Shown here piece after piece: positions 17,088 to 26,281 of a stretch of 64,000 bases of DNA (the first letter of the stretch is position 1; each line of letters opens with the position of its first letter). A program made the position numbers and the translations under genes. The notes beneath the pieces are model-generated. The model had not been told where the DNA came from. It did no database searches and was given only the letters and a program-made list of their open reading frames with translations. The DNA is from Vibrio splendidus. GTDB lineage: Bacteria; Pseudomonadota; Gammaproteobacteria; Enterobacterales; Vibrionaceae. The stretch lies in NCBI RefSeq assembly GCF_001557875.1, contig NZ_LNRF01000001.1, positions 248,001-312,000 on the forward strand, given 5' to 3'.

Positions 17088-18107
17088 TTAGGCTCTCACA
17101 GGTTGAATTTCGTTAAGGTTAAACAGGAGTTCAAGTTGGCTGCCGTTTGCCAACAGTCGCTCAGAGGAACGGTTAAGTAAATCGACCGTTAATTCACATT
17201 CATCGACATCCACTTGGTAGCGAATCACGTTACCCAGCAGCTGGTGGTTACGAATGGTGCCCGTTTTCGGCGCGGAGATATGTTCGCCATATTGTCGGCC
17301 TTGTTCTTTAACGTAGATAGATTCAGGGCGAATCGCCACTTTCCATTCGGTTTCAATATTAAACAGTTGTTTAGCCTTGTTCGCTTGCACCAGATTGTAG
17401 TGCCCCATGAAGCCAGCAACAAACTCATTGGCAGGTTGAGTGTAGATCTCTTCGGGTGTGCCTGCTTGTACGATCTCACCTTTATTCATCAAGAAGATGC
17501 GGTCAGACATGATCATCGCCTCTTCTTGATCGTGGGTCACGAAGATCGTGGTCAGGTTCATCTCTTTTTGAATATCTCGGATCTGTTGGCGTAGATGTTT
17601 ACGGATCTTGGCATCCAGCGCTGAAAGTGGTTCATCGAGCAATAGAATACGCGGCTTGACCACCAAGGCTCTTGCCAAGGCAACACGCTGACGCTGACCT
17701 CCCGAAAGCTGATGCGGGTAGAACTTCTCTTTGCCCGTTAAGTCCACCAGCCCAATCACTTTCGCGACTTCACGTTTAATCTCGTCAACAGCAAGCTTTT
17801 TCATCTTGAGGCCAAACGCAATGTTGCCTTCAACCGTCATGTTCGGGAACAGCGCATAAGATTGAAACACCATGCCGATGCCACGCTGTTGCGGCACTTG
17901 GTGAGTAATCTCTTCGCCGTTAACCCAGATCTCGCCGCCATCAACAGGATTCAGGCCTGCCAAGCTGCGCAGTAGAGTCGATTTACCACAGCCGCTCGGG
18001 CCAAGCAGAGTAATGAATTCGCCCTTCTCGATTGAAAATTCAATGTCTTCAAACACTGTATTGTCACCAAAGCTCTTGCTGAGGTTTTTCGCATTTACAT
18101 AGCTCAT
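17088..18107 (-). CDS. ABC transporter ATP-binding protein (PotA/FbpC type)
   Basis: 339 residues from the ATG at 18107 (MSYVNAKNLSKSF), which overlaps the preceding permease stop as TAATG and has a GGGAA site. Walker A GPSGCGKS, Q-loop, signature LSGGQRQRVALARAL, Walker B ILLLDEP and the switch His are present. A TOBE-type C-terminal domain from about residue 240 is typical of the polyamine/iron/phosphonate importer subfamily. Sits with two permeases and a binding protein in one operon. Paired here with two phosphatase-type enzymes, the best guess is import of a phosphonate or phosphate ester (PhnSTUV-like). Confidence 0.88.
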   Translation of the reverse strand: MSYVNAKNLSKSFGDNTVFEDIEFSIEKGEFITLLGPSGCGKSTLLRSLAGLNPVDGGEIWVNGEEITHQVPQQRGIGMVFQSYALFPNMTVEGNIAFGLKMKKLAVDEIKREVAKVIGLVDLTGKEKFYPHQLSGGQRQRVALARALVVKPRILLLDEPLSALDAKIRKHLRQQIRDIQKEMNLTTIFVTHDQEEAMIMSDRIFLMNKGEIVQAGTPEEIYTQPANEFVAGFMGHYNLVQANKAKQLFNIETEWKVAIRPESIYVKEQGRQYGEHISAPKTGTIRNHQLLGNVIRYQVDVDECELTVDLLNRSSERLLANGSQLELLFNLNEIQPVRA

Positions 18108-18892
18108 TATTTTGTTCCCTGGCTGAAACGACTTGCCAACCAAGTCAGTAAGAAAATAAACAGGAAGTACGTCATCACAAGGGCTGACGTGAAGTGGCCA
18201 CTGGTTTGACGCATGTTGTATAGGTAGATTTGCAGCGTCTCGTAACGTGTACCCACCAAGATATTGGCAAACACGAACTCGCCCAATAGGAACGAGAACG
18301 ACAAGAACAGAGACGCCATTAAGCCTTTCTTAAGGTTTGGCAGAATAATCAACAAGAACGCCTTGGTGGTGCTTGCGCCAAGCAGGTGAGCAGCGTCCAT
18401 CAAGTCGTGCAGGTTGATCGCTTCAAAGCTGTTGGCAATCGCGCGGTACATGAATGGCAGCGCAATGGTGAAGTAAGTACCAATCAAAATCCACGGCGTG
18501 CCTATCAGTGAGATCTCGCTGTCTGCATACAATTGAAGCAAGCCAACCGATGACACTACTGGCGGTACTGCGAACGGCAATAAGATGAGGATATTCATCA
18601 CCTTGTCGAGCTTCGGGAAATAGTAAAACACCACGAAAATCGCAGGTAAAACCAACACCACACTCAATGACAGCGCAGCCACACAGATAAACAGTGAACG
18701 ACCAAAAGCTTGTAAGAAGCGAGGATCCGTCAGCAGGTTGATGTACCAATCTAACGTGAAGCCATCCGGCAGGATCGTTGCGCCCCAACGAGAAGAGATC
18801 GAGTAGATAAAAGTCGCCAAGATCGGGATCATCATGATGCCGACAATCGAATAGACAACCGTTTTATGAAAGCGAGTATTTACGGTGTTCAT
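18107..18892 (-). CDS. ABC transporter permease (second subunit)
   Basis: 261 residues from the ATG at 18892, which overlaps the previous permease stop as TAATG; an upstream start at 18931 would lie inside that gene. About six membrane spans, with the binding-protein-dependent permease (EAA) loop near DLMDAAHLLGASTTKAFLLIILPNLKKGL. It docks the ATPase on the cytoplasmic side of the inner membrane. PotC/FbpB-like family. Partner of the neighbouring permease; substrate inferred only from the operon. Confidence 0.85.
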   Translation of the reverse strand: MNTVNTRFHKTVVYSIVGIMMIPILATFIYSISSRWGATILPDGFTLDWYINLLTDPRFLQAFGRSLFICVAALSLSVVLVLPAIFVVFYYFPKLDKVMNILILLPFAVPPVVSSVGLLQLYADSEISLIGTPWILIGTYFTIALPFMYRAIANSFEAINLHDLMDAAHLLGASTTKAFLLIILPNLKKGLMASLFLSFSFLLGEFVFANILVGTRYETLQIYLYNMRQTSGHFTSALVMTYFLFIFLLTWLASRFSQGTK

Positions 18893-19785
18893 TACTTTCT
18901 CTTCCCTGCGTAGCTTTTGCTGATCAGCCATTGGTTAATCACGGTGATGAAGGCCAGCATCGCCATCAGAATCACAGAAATTGCAGCGGCTAGGTTTGGC
19001 TCTAAGAACAAGTCGCCCGATACCAAGCTCGCGATTCGAATTGTAATCACGTTGTAGTTACCCGAGGTCAACGCATACACGCTCGCATAGGCGCCAATCG
19101 CATTGGCAATCAAGATGATGAAGGTGCCAAATAAGGCCGGAGACAGCACAGGCAGCGCAACTTTGGTCCAGTATTGCCAAGTTTTCGCGCCAAGCAGTGC
19201 TGAGGCAGCTTGCCAGTCGTCACTTAAGGCATCAAACGCTGGATACAGTAATAGAACCGCTAATGGGATCTGAAAGTAGATGTAAATCGCCAGCAAGCCC
19301 CACTTACCGTACAAGTCGAAGTCCCCCAGCAATCCATACTGCTTGAGCAATAAGGTGATCGCGCCGTTAGTGCCTAAGATAATGATGAAGGCGAACGACA
19401 GAGGCACACCAGAGAAGTTGCTGCTCATGTTAGTGAAGGCAATCACCGCATCACGGATTTTAGAATCAACTCGGCGCAATGAAGAGACCAACAGAGTCGC
19501 AATCGCCAAGCCAACAATGCTCGACCAAATAGACAACCATAAACTGTTGCCAAAGGCCTGCATCATGAAAGCAGAGTCGAATATTTCAGAATAGTTTTCT
19601 AAGGAAAGCTCATCGTCGTAGAAGAAGCTGTTGATCAGCACCCAAACCATAGGTGCCAGCTGGAACAGATAGAAAAACAGGGCGAAAGGCGCAAGCCACA
19701 AAGCGGGCTTGAAGCGTTTGAACCAAGATTTGGTTTGAGGTTTAAGCGCAGAACCATCGCTCTGCGTGATTACAGAACTGTTCAT
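18892..19785 (-). CDS. ABC transporter permease (first subunit)
   Basis: A 297-residue protein with a 25-residue polar N-terminus, then about six membrane spans. The EAA loop is SDDWQAASALLGAKTWQYWTKVALPVLSPAL. The start overlaps the phosphodiesterase stop as ATGA, so the genes are translationally coupled. PotB-like half of the permease heterodimer. The hydrophobic profile and the loop are clear; the substrate is not. Confidence 0.85.
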   Translation of the reverse strand: MNSSVITQSDGSALKPQTKSWFKRFKPALWLAPFALFFYLFQLAPMVWVLINSFFYDDELSLENYSEIFDSAFMMQAFGNSLWLSIWSSIVGLAIATLLVSSLRRVDSKIRDAVIAFTNMSSNFSGVPLSFAFIIILGTNGAITLLLKQYGLLGDFDLYGKWGLLAIYIYFQIPLAVLLLYPAFDALSDDWQAASALLGAKTWQYWTKVALPVLSPALFGTFIILIANAIGAYASVYALTSGNYNVITIRIASLVSGDLFLEPNLAAAISVILMAMLAFITVINQWLISKSYAGKRK

Positions 19786-20666
19786 AGGGCCAACAATTCC
19801 TGAGTGTAAGATTTATCGTGTTCAAGGTTGAGTAGCTGACACACACTGCCGCAAATATCAGTCTGTTTCACTGAACAGGCTTGGTGTGTGAACTTATCGC
19901 CAATCACAAAGAATGGCACTTCACGCTCTTCAGGCAGAATGCCACCGTGAGACAAGTCATTGTTCATGCCGTGGTCACTGGTGATGATCACCTGATAACC
20001 ATCGTCAACCCATTTCTCAAGGTAGTTCGATAGGTAGATATCCGCGCCACGTGCACTATTGCGGTATTGGCGAGAGTCCAACCCGTGCTTGTGACCCATG
20101 TCGTCAATGTTCATTGGGTGAATCAGTAAGAAGTCCGGCTGGTGAGTCACGCGCAGGTGCTCGGCATCCAAGAACAAGGCTTCATCTGGGTAGTGATCCC
20201 AGTGATAGAAACAGCCATGTTGAATGTTCATGGTCTCATCGTTGGTAAAGCGGTCACGCACAGCATCAAATGGCGCTCGGTTATACAACTCGCTCACCCA
20301 ATGATAGGCCGCTGCAGCCGTCACTTTACCTTGCGATTTAGCCAAGCTAAAGATCGACTCGTGATTCGATAAGCGCACGATTTGGTTGTTAACGATGCCG
20401 CTCTCGACAGGGCGAACTCCCGTTAAAATGCACTCATACAGTGGGCGTGACATGGACGGCAGTTCACACTGCATTGGGTAAAGTGTGGCGCGCAGCTTGT
20501 TTTTTTGCGTGCTTATGATTTGCGAAGTGCCCTGTTTTTCATGCAAGTCGCCTTGCTTATCATGCAAATCACTCAGTTCTAGTAGACCGTTCAAGTAGCC
20601 CATGCAATCACGGGCTACCTGATAATTCAGTCCATCTAGAACAACAAGGATAACCTTATTGCTCAT
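19782..20666 (-). CDS. Alkaline-phosphatase-superfamily hydrolase (nucleotide pyrophosphatase/PhnA-like)
   Basis: 294 residues. VILVVLDGLNY at the N-terminus gives the first metal-binding Asp; LPSMSRPLYECILTG holds the probable nucleophile Ser/Thr; HPMNIDDMGHKHGLDS and TSDHGMNN supply further metal-binding Asp and His. This is the type I phosphodiesterase / phosphonoacetate hydrolase-like fold. No signal peptide, so it acts in the cytoplasm on the imported compound. Residues about 33-47 contain a seven-residue tandem duplication (SDLHDKQG then DLHEKQG). Third-party substrates such as nucleotides are possible; the phosphonate/organophosphate guess comes from operon context. Confidence 0.8.
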   Translation of the reverse strand: MSNKVILVVLDGLNYQVARDCMGYLNGLLELSDLHDKQGDLHEKQGTSQIISTQKNKLRATLYPMQCELPSMSRPLYECILTGVRPVESGIVNNQIVRLSNHESIFSLAKSQGKVTAAAAYHWVSELYNRAPFDAVRDRFTNDETMNIQHGCFYHWDHYPDEALFLDAEHLRVTHQPDFLLIHPMNIDDMGHKHGLDSRQYRNSARGADIYLSNYLEKWVDDGYQVIITSDHGMNNDLSHGGILPEEREVPFFVIGDKFTHQACSVKQTDICGSVCQLLNLEHDKSYTQELLAL

Positions 20667-20699
20667 GGTCTATTCTCTGTTGCTTGTTTTGAATATGGA

Positions 20700-21803
20700 T
20701 TACTGCTGGTGAATCAAGACGCTTTCTTGCCATTGGCGCGGCAGACGACGTGCTGATTTTTCCCATGCTGAGAAGTCAGTGACGGGATGAACGTTGCTGT
20801 ATTGCTCGTTCGAGATCAGCTTGTCTTGTACTGATTGAGGTAGCGTCACGTTGCTACGGATTGGGCGCGCGTAACCTTCTGCTAGGTTGATCTGGCCTTG
20901 GTCGCTGAAGATGTATTCACGAGCTAACTTCGCCGCATTCGGATTTTTCGCGTATTTATTGATGATGGTGGTGTAACCAGAGATCACTGAACCATCTTGT
21001 GGAATATTTACAGTAAAGCGCTCACGGTCAATCTTGTCACGGTAGTTCAGTGCATTGAAATCCCACATGATCGCTACTTCCACTTCACCTTTTTCAAGGT
21101 TCGCGATGCTTGGATCGGTGTAAGACAGACGACCTTGCTTCGCTAGCTCACCAAAGAATTTAATCGCAGGCTTTAGGTTCGACTCGTCACCGCCGTTAGC
21201 AAATGCAGCCGCGAGAATCGCGTTGTTTGCTTGCGCTGCTACGCCTACGTCACCAACAGTAACTTTGTAGTCGCCTTCTAGTAGGTCACTCCAAGATTTT
21301 GGTGCATCTTCAACAAGATTGTTGTTTGAGATGAACGAGATAGTGCCTGTGTAAGCCAGAGCCCAGTGACCATCTTTGTCTTTCGCCCAGTCTGGAATGT
21401 CATTCCAAGTCGTTGGCTTGTATGGCTGAGTCACGTCTTTCTTCACCGCAACACGTGCAAAGGCGAAACCAACGTCACCGATATCTGCGGTTGCGTTTCT
21501 TTTCTCTGCTTCAAATTTCGAGATCTCTTGTGCCGAGCTCATGTCTGTATCTTGATGCTTCAAACCGTAGTTCGCTTTCAGATCAGCCCATGTGCCTTTC
21601 CAGTTTGCCCAACTGTCTGGCATGCCCACACTGTAAACCGCGCCCTCTTTTTGAGCAGCTTCAATCAGTGATTCAAGATCGGCATCCTTCGCCATCGCTG
21701 GCATTGAAAGTGTTGCCGTTATTAGCGTTGCGCCGATTAATCTTGCAGGTGAACCAATAAGTTTGGCTGGCGATACAGTTGAACGGCTAAGCAAAGTTTT
21801 CAT
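20700..21803 (-). CDS. ABC transporter periplasmic substrate-binding protein
   Basis: A 367-residue family-1 extracellular binding protein. The signal peptide runs to about residue 38 (ATLSMPAMA before KDADLE). The body resembles iron/polyamine/2-aminoethylphosphonate binding proteins: EAAQKEGAVYSVGMPDSWANW, then SWSDLLEGDYKVTVGDV. First gene of the operon, divergent from the GntR regulator. The signal region contains an unusual internal repeat, SPAKLIG-SPARLIG, from a short tandem duplication. No Tyr-rich iron site is evident, so iron is less likely than an organic phosphorus compound. Confidence 0.87.
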   Translation of the reverse strand: MKTLLSRSTVSPAKLIGSPARLIGATLITATLSMPAMAKDADLESLIEAAQKEGAVYSVGMPDSWANWKGTWADLKANYGLKHQDTDMSSAQEISKFEAEKRNATADIGDVGFAFARVAVKKDVTQPYKPTTWNDIPDWAKDKDGHWALAYTGTISFISNNNLVEDAPKSWSDLLEGDYKVTVGDVGVAAQANNAILAAAFANGGDESNLKPAIKFFGELAKQGRLSYTDPSIANLEKGEVEVAIMWDFNALNYRDKIDRERFTVNIPQDGSVISGYTTIINKYAKNPNAAKLAREYIFSDQGQINLAEGYARPIRSNVTLPQSVQDKLISNEQYSNVHPVTDFSAWEKSARRLPRQWQESVLIHQQ

Positions 21804-21883
21804 TGTCTCTATCCCTCTGGACTAGGTCAGTAAGTTCGTTTTGTATGCTATCGCCAGAATATGACGCTTTCGCGCAACTTATT

Positions 21884-21953
21884 TGACAGTTAGGGTGCAT
21901 TTTCGTGGCAGTTATATTTCACTCATATGACAGTAAGCCTTTGTTTACTGTCA
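21884..21953. promoter_or_regulatory. Probable GntR operator array
   Basis: Three direct copies, TGACAGTTA (21884), TGGCAGTTA (21906) and TGACAGTAA (21928), start exactly 22 bp apart. The third forms a perfect 9-bp inverted repeat with TTACTGTCA (21945-21953) across an 8-bp spacer. The array fills the gap between the divergent GntR gene and the transport operon. Confidence 0.7.
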
Positions 21954-22014
21954 CATTCCTGTTAACTCCATGGTTTACCTTATTGAGCACACGAACTTAT
22001 GGACTAGATCAGTA

Positions 22015-22743
22015 ATGAGAACATTGGCAACAGGGCAATCAGGGACACAGCTAGGTAGAATTAAGGCGAGCATCAGAGAACAACTTCAATCAGGTATCTT
22101 CACCGAGGGACAAAAACTGCCATCCGAACGAGAGCTCAGCGAACTGTTTTCCACCACACGAATCACACTCAAAGATGCATTGGTGTCGTTAGAAACCGAA
22201 GGTCTGATATACCGAGAGGAGCGCCGAGGCTGGTATGTGTCACCCGAACGTATCCGCTACAACCCATTGTCTCGTTCTCACTTTCATCAAATGATTCGCG
22301 AACAAGATCGCATCGCAGAAACACGACTGCTGAGCACTCGCACAGAGATGGCATCAGGCGATTACGCCAGAGCATTAGAGATAGAACAGATAACGCCAAT
22401 ACACGTGTTCGAGCGATTACGCTTTATTGATGGCAGAGCGGTACTGTTCGTTGAAAACGTATTAAAAGCGTCCCTATTTGAAAAAATATTGTCGGAAAAC
22501 CTCACCATGTCACTAACAGGTATTTATAGAGAGAAGTATGGCTATGAGACCAAACATTCGCGCTTTGATGTGATTCCCACTTCCGCTCCTGCGCATGTCG
22601 CTAAGGCGTTAAACCTAGCTGAAGGTCAGCCAGTGCTGAAGATCTGCCGTGTAAACTACAAACAAGATGGCGAGCTAATGGACTGTGAATTGGAATACTG
22701 GCGACCTGACTCAGTAGTGATCCACATCGATAGCATTGGCTAG
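22015..22743 (+). CDS. GntR-family regulator with UTRA domain
   Basis: About 242 residues from the ATG at 22015; an in-frame ATG at 21970 would add 15 atypical residues. The N-terminal winged HTH has GQKLPSERELSELFSTTRITLKDALVSLETEGL, and a C-terminal UTRA ligand-binding domain starts near residue 75 (IHVFERLRFIDGRAVLFVENVL). This HutC/PhnF-type protein normally represses its neighbour until a small ligand binds. Divergent from the ABC/phosphatase operon with a clear operator array between them, so it very probably controls that operon. Confidence 0.88.
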   Translation: MRTLATGQSGTQLGRIKASIREQLQSGIFTEGQKLPSERELSELFSTTRITLKDALVSLETEGLIYREERRGWYVSPERIRYNPLSRSHFHQMIREQDRIAETRLLSTRTEMASGDYARALEIEQITPIHVFERLRFIDGRAVLFVENVLKASLFEKILSENLTMSLTGIYREKYGYETKHSRFDVIPTSAPAHVAKALNLAEGQPVLKICRVNYKQDGELMDCELEYWRPDSVVIHIDSIG

Positions 22744-22780
22744 TGCCGCATCCGTTGAGATGGGTAACCCCACATATACA

Positions 22781-22815
22781 AAAACTCCGACTGATTAGGT
22801 CGGAGTTTTGGGTTT
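22781..22815. terminator. Terminator between convergent GntR and sensor kinase genes
   Basis: An 11-bp stem, AAAACTCCGAC / GTCGGAGTTTT, with a short loop. T runs are available on both strands. Confidence 0.85.
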
Positions 22816-22842
22816 TAACGATGAGATTTAATGGCGCGCGGA

Positions 22843-25251
22843 CTAAACAATCTTCTGCTCACTGTCGCCTGTAAGCTCGCTCTTATCAGGCAAAAAACTC
22901 GCGACAATCTCTCTCAGTTTGCCTTGGTTCACGGGTTTAGGTAAAAACTCATCCATCCCCACATCAAAACATAAGTGCTTATCTCTCTGCACTACATTGG
23001 CTGTTAGCGCCACGATAGGAATATGTTTCGACGTCCCTTCTTCGAGTGCTCTAATCTGTTTCGTCGCTTCAAAGCCATCAAGAACCGGCATCTGACAATC
23101 CATAAATATCATCACATATTCATTGTATTTGAACTTATCGACTCCAACTTTACCATTGTCTGCAATGTCGACTTCAAACCCGAGCTTCTTGAGCATCATC
23201 TTGGCAACTTGTTGATTAACTCTTGAGTCTTCAACGACCAATACCTTACCACTAAATAACGCAGTGACAGCCGTAGGTTTTGGCTCTTCTTTGATTGGAG
23301 ATTGTTTATCTGCTTGTGTGGTTTTCACAGAGACCGTCGGTTTAGTTGACGACACAGGTTCATTATCTTTGAACGCAACTTCACCTCTGTTTGAATAGGT
23401 AAAGGTTGAGGTATCTGCCGCTCTTGCTAACACCTCGCTGATGGTCCATTTAAGTTGGTTGTCTTGATAAGGGCGGGCAATGTAGGCAATAAAACCCACC
23501 TGTTTAGCACGTGCTTCATCTTGTTTTCGTGGGTCGGCAGAGATCATCACTAACTTTGGACATTCGCTACCAAAGCGTTCGACTAAGCTTCTTGCCAGTT
23601 GAAAGCCATCAACGGACGGCATCACTTTGTCAATCAGCACGAGATCATAGGGTGATGACTTAGCCACAGACTCCGAAACCAACTCTAACGCTTGGGTAGC
23701 CGTTTCACAGCACTCAGACTTAACCCCGAAGGATTGAAGCTGTGTAGACGTTATACGCATGTTCAGCTGGCTATCATCCACTAGCAAAACCGAAACCTTA
23801 GTGAAATCGATATTGCTTTCGTCGGCTTCTAAACACGGGTCAAAGTCAGCCGTAAAATAGAATGTACTGCCCTGACCTTCAACACTGGTGAGTTCAAGCT
23901 TACTGCCCATCAATGTCACTATCTTCTCGCATATTGTTAGACCAAGCCCTGTGCCTCCGTAAATACGCGTGGTACTGCCGTCGGCTTGTTGAAACTTATC
24001 AAATACAGATTTCTGTTTGTCTTCTGCGATGCCGATACCACTATCGGCAACCTCAAACTTCACTCTGAGTTTTTGCTCAGGCTCAACCACTTCTTCCAAA
24101 CGAAGCGAGAGCGTGACATGACCATGCTCAGTAAATTTAATTGCGTTGCCGACTAGGTTATTCAGGACTTGTCTTAACTGGGTTCCATCGCCAATCACCA
24201 TGGTTGGGATCTTAGGATCAATCGCTAGCTGGAACCTAAGCCCTTTCTGTTCGGCTTTGACTCTGAAGGTCGACTCTACATCGGCAGCAATTCCCATCAT
24301 TTTCATCGGTTCTTGCTGAAGTTCTAAACGACCCGCTTCAATTTTCGAATAATCCAAGATGTCGTTGATAAGGTCTAGAAGAGTTAACGAAGAGGTATTG
24401 AGCATGTTGACGTACTCTTTTTGCTCTTTCGGCATATCCATTTCAGAAAGCAGAGACGACAGCCCGATAATCCCATTCATAGGTGTGCGGATCTCATGGC
24501 TCATGTTAGCCAAGAATTCACTCTTGTTACGGTTAGCAACTTCAGCCGTCTCTTTGGCTTTAATCAACTCTTGATACTGTTGACGAATACGTTCAACAGA
24601 CTGATTATAGCTACTCTCTAATGTCGAGATCTCGTCGCTATAAGTAGATTCGGTTGGTGTTATGAAGCGCGGTTTATTGTCCTCAACCTGTTGCTGGTTG
24701 ATCTGAGAAGACATGGTCATTAAGCGTTTTACGACCAGGCGATACACTATGGTTAAACAAACCAGAGACAACAAGAAGATTTTAACGGCTTCGAAGGCGA
24801 GTAGTAATAGTACGCGTTCTTCAAAGTCATTGAGGATCATGCTCAAATCAGATTGCACCGTGAGCGTCGCCAATGGGAAATCTGTCCCCGCCATTTGGTG
24901 CACCATTTCCCAAGACTGAGAATAAGACTGACCTTCAGTCTTTTTACCTAATTCTAGAATTTTTTCATCAGGGCTTTCGATAAGAAGATAGCTAACTGAG
25001 GGGAGGCGAGAGATGCCTTCAGCTTGCACAAGCAACTGCTCTCGATCTTCAACCCACAAACTCGCTGTTAAGCCAGAAAGATAGCCAGCCTTAACCTGTT
25101 CGATCTGAGAACTAATAAAAGAAACTCGACTTTGGTACTCTACATACAACCCTAGACCTGTCACTATAACTGTGAATAAGGTACTAATTGCTATGATAGT
25201 CCCGATCAACTGTCGGGAGAGTCCAATATAGCGTTTTCCTTTTTTCACCAT
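22843..25251 (-). CDS. Hybrid sensor histidine kinase with two receiver domains
   Basis: About 802 residues from the ATG at 25251. Membrane spans near 15-38 and 150-175 flank a periplasmic sensor region. The HisKA domain has [15 protein letters not shown] (phospho-His near 253), then HATPase with DSGIGIAED and GGTGLGLTI. Receiver 1 starts at [12 protein letters not shown] with phospho-Asp in LIDKVMP, but its usual conserved Lys is Arg (YIARPYQ). Receiver 2 ([29 protein letters not shown]) looks complete. No output domain and no HPt domain, so signalling must pass through a separate HPt protein. The divergent periplasmic binding-protein gene may encode a sensing partner. Confidence 0.9.
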   Translation of the reverse strand: MVKKGKRYIGLSRQLIGTIIAISTLFTVIVTGLGLYVEYQSRVSFISSQIEQVKAGYLSGLTASLWVEDREQLLVQAEGISRLPSVSYLLIESPDEKILELGKKTEGQSYSQSWEMVHQMAGTDFPLATLTVQSDLSMILNDFEERVLLLLAFEAVKIFLLSLVCLTIVYRLVVKRLMTMSSQINQQQVEDNKPRFITPTESTYSDEISTLESSYNQSVERIRQQYQELIKAKETAEVANRNKSEFLANMSHEIRTPMNGIIGLSSLLSEMDMPKEQKEYVNMLNTSSLTLLDLINDILDYSKIEAGRLELQQEPMKMMGIAADVESTFRVKAEQKGLRFQLAIDPKIPTMVIGDGTQLRQVLNNLVGNAIKFTEHGHVTLSLRLEEVVEPEQKLRVKFEVADSGIGIAEDKQKSVFDKFQQADGSTTRIYGGTGLGLTICEKIVTLMGSKLELTSVEGQGSTFYFTADFDPCLEADESNIDFTKVSVLLVDDSQLNMRITSTQLQSFGVKSECCETATQALELVSESVAKSSPYDLVLIDKVMPSVDGFQLARSLVERFGSECPKLVMISADPRKQDEARAKQVGFIAYIARPYQDNQLKWTISEVLARAADTSTFTYSNRGEVAFKDNEPVSSTKPTVSVKTTQADKQSPIKEEPKPTAVTALFSGKVLVVEDSRVNQQVAKMMLKKLGFEVDIADNGKVGVDKFKYNEYVMIFMDCQMPVLDGFEATKQIRALEEGTSKHIPIVALTANVVQRDKHLCFDVGMDEFLPKPVNQGKLREIVASFLPDKSELTGDSEQKIV

Positions 25252-25339
25252 ACACAAATTACCATTATTGTTATCCTAGCAAACTACAATTACTCAACTA
25301 GTATAATAGTAGTCATTCATCAAATAACTAGGGAAGGTT

Positions 25340-26098
25340 ATGAAAAAACATCTTATCGTTGCATCCATAGTCAGTTTGTTTTCAAGCAGTTATGCTCTTG
25401 CAAGCGAACCTCTCCACTACTACATTATTGCGAGCCAAGCGCAACCTTTTCAGATCGAAACTGACGGGTCATCTCACAGAGGAATGGTTTCTGATATCGT
25501 TGAAGCGGTATTCGATGACAGCCAGTATGAGATCAAGTACCACACCTACCCATTTAATCGAATGATCGACAAACTCGATGCAAGAGAGAACCCAAACTGG
25601 GTAACCTATGGTAGCCCTAGTTGGGGGAACATCCAGTCTGTTAACCTATCTGAAGAGCCAATTTACAATGTAAAACATGTGTTACTCAGCAGCGGTAAGA
25701 AGCCATTTGAGTTCAATACAATTGATGATTTAGACGGAAAAGCAGTGGTATTACTGGTGGGGTTTGAATATCCGAACCTAGAACCTTACATCCAGCAAGG
25801 CAAGCTCAACGAGATTCGAGTTAAGGATTACAGCGCGGCTTTTCGAGTCCTGAACCGTGCACCTGGCGATACAGTGTTTGTTGAAATGGAATCGAGAATT
25901 AAATACAACCTTAACGAGCAAAAGTTAAGTATTAATGATTACCAGATGCAAGACTTTGGAACAGTAATCAATAACTACCCTATCCATTTAGCGTTTGATC
26001 CTGAAATGGATCCTAAGCTGCAAAACTTCATCGACCAACGCCTAAATCAGATGAAAGGCGATGGTCAGCTCGACGACATTGTACAAAGCTATCTATAG
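25340..26098 (+). CDS. Periplasmic solute-binding protein (family 3-like)
   Basis: A 252-residue protein with a signal peptide ending SSSYALA before SEPLHYY. HRGMVSDIVEAVFDDSQYEIKYHTYPFNRMIDKLDA and the later DDLDGKAVVLLVGFEYP fit the family-3 binding-protein fold that underlies amino acid importers and many sensor domains. An AGGGAAGG ribosome site precedes the ATG. No permease or ATPase lies nearby; it is divergent from the hybrid kinase gene, so it may be a ligand-binding partner for that kinase rather than a transporter part. A perfect parS2-type site lies inside the coding region (25662-25674). Confidence 0.8.
   Translation: MKKHLIVASIVSLFSSSYALASEPLHYYIIASQAQPFQIETDGSSHRGMVSDIVEAVFDDSQYEIKYHTYPFNRMIDKLDARENPNWVTYGSPSWGNIQSVNLSEEPIYNVKHVLLSSGKKPFEFNTIDDLDGKAVVLLVGFEYPNLEPYIQQGKLNEIRVKDYSAAFRVLNRAPGDTVFVEMESRIKYNLNEQKLSINDYQMQDFGTVINNYPIHLAFDPEMDPKLQNFIDQRLNQMKGDGQLDDIVQSYL
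25662..25674. other. parS2 centromere-like site (within binding-protein gene)
   Basis: TTTACAATGTAAA, a perfect match to the Vibrio chromosome-II parS2 consensus TTTACANTGTAAA. Located 7.6 kb on the rctB side of the next site. Confidence 0.7.
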
Positions 26099-26193
26099 CA
26101 TTTGGCTAGCGCTCACTTGATTAGCTAATAGGCCATGAATGACTTCGTGACACGTTTTTGTACTTTTGGTCAACCCTAGTGACTAACAATGAC

Positions 26194-26232
26194 AAAGGCC
26201 GCTCTGCAAGCTTACAGGGCGGCCTTTTAATT
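26194..26232 (+). terminator. Terminator of the binding-protein gene
   Basis: AAAGGCCGC / GGCGGCCTTTT stem followed by an AT-rich run, about 95 bases after the stop codon. Confidence 0.8.
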
Positions 26233-26281
26233 TATTAGTGAAGACTTAATAAACGTATCACTAGAACTCGAGTCAATTCAT

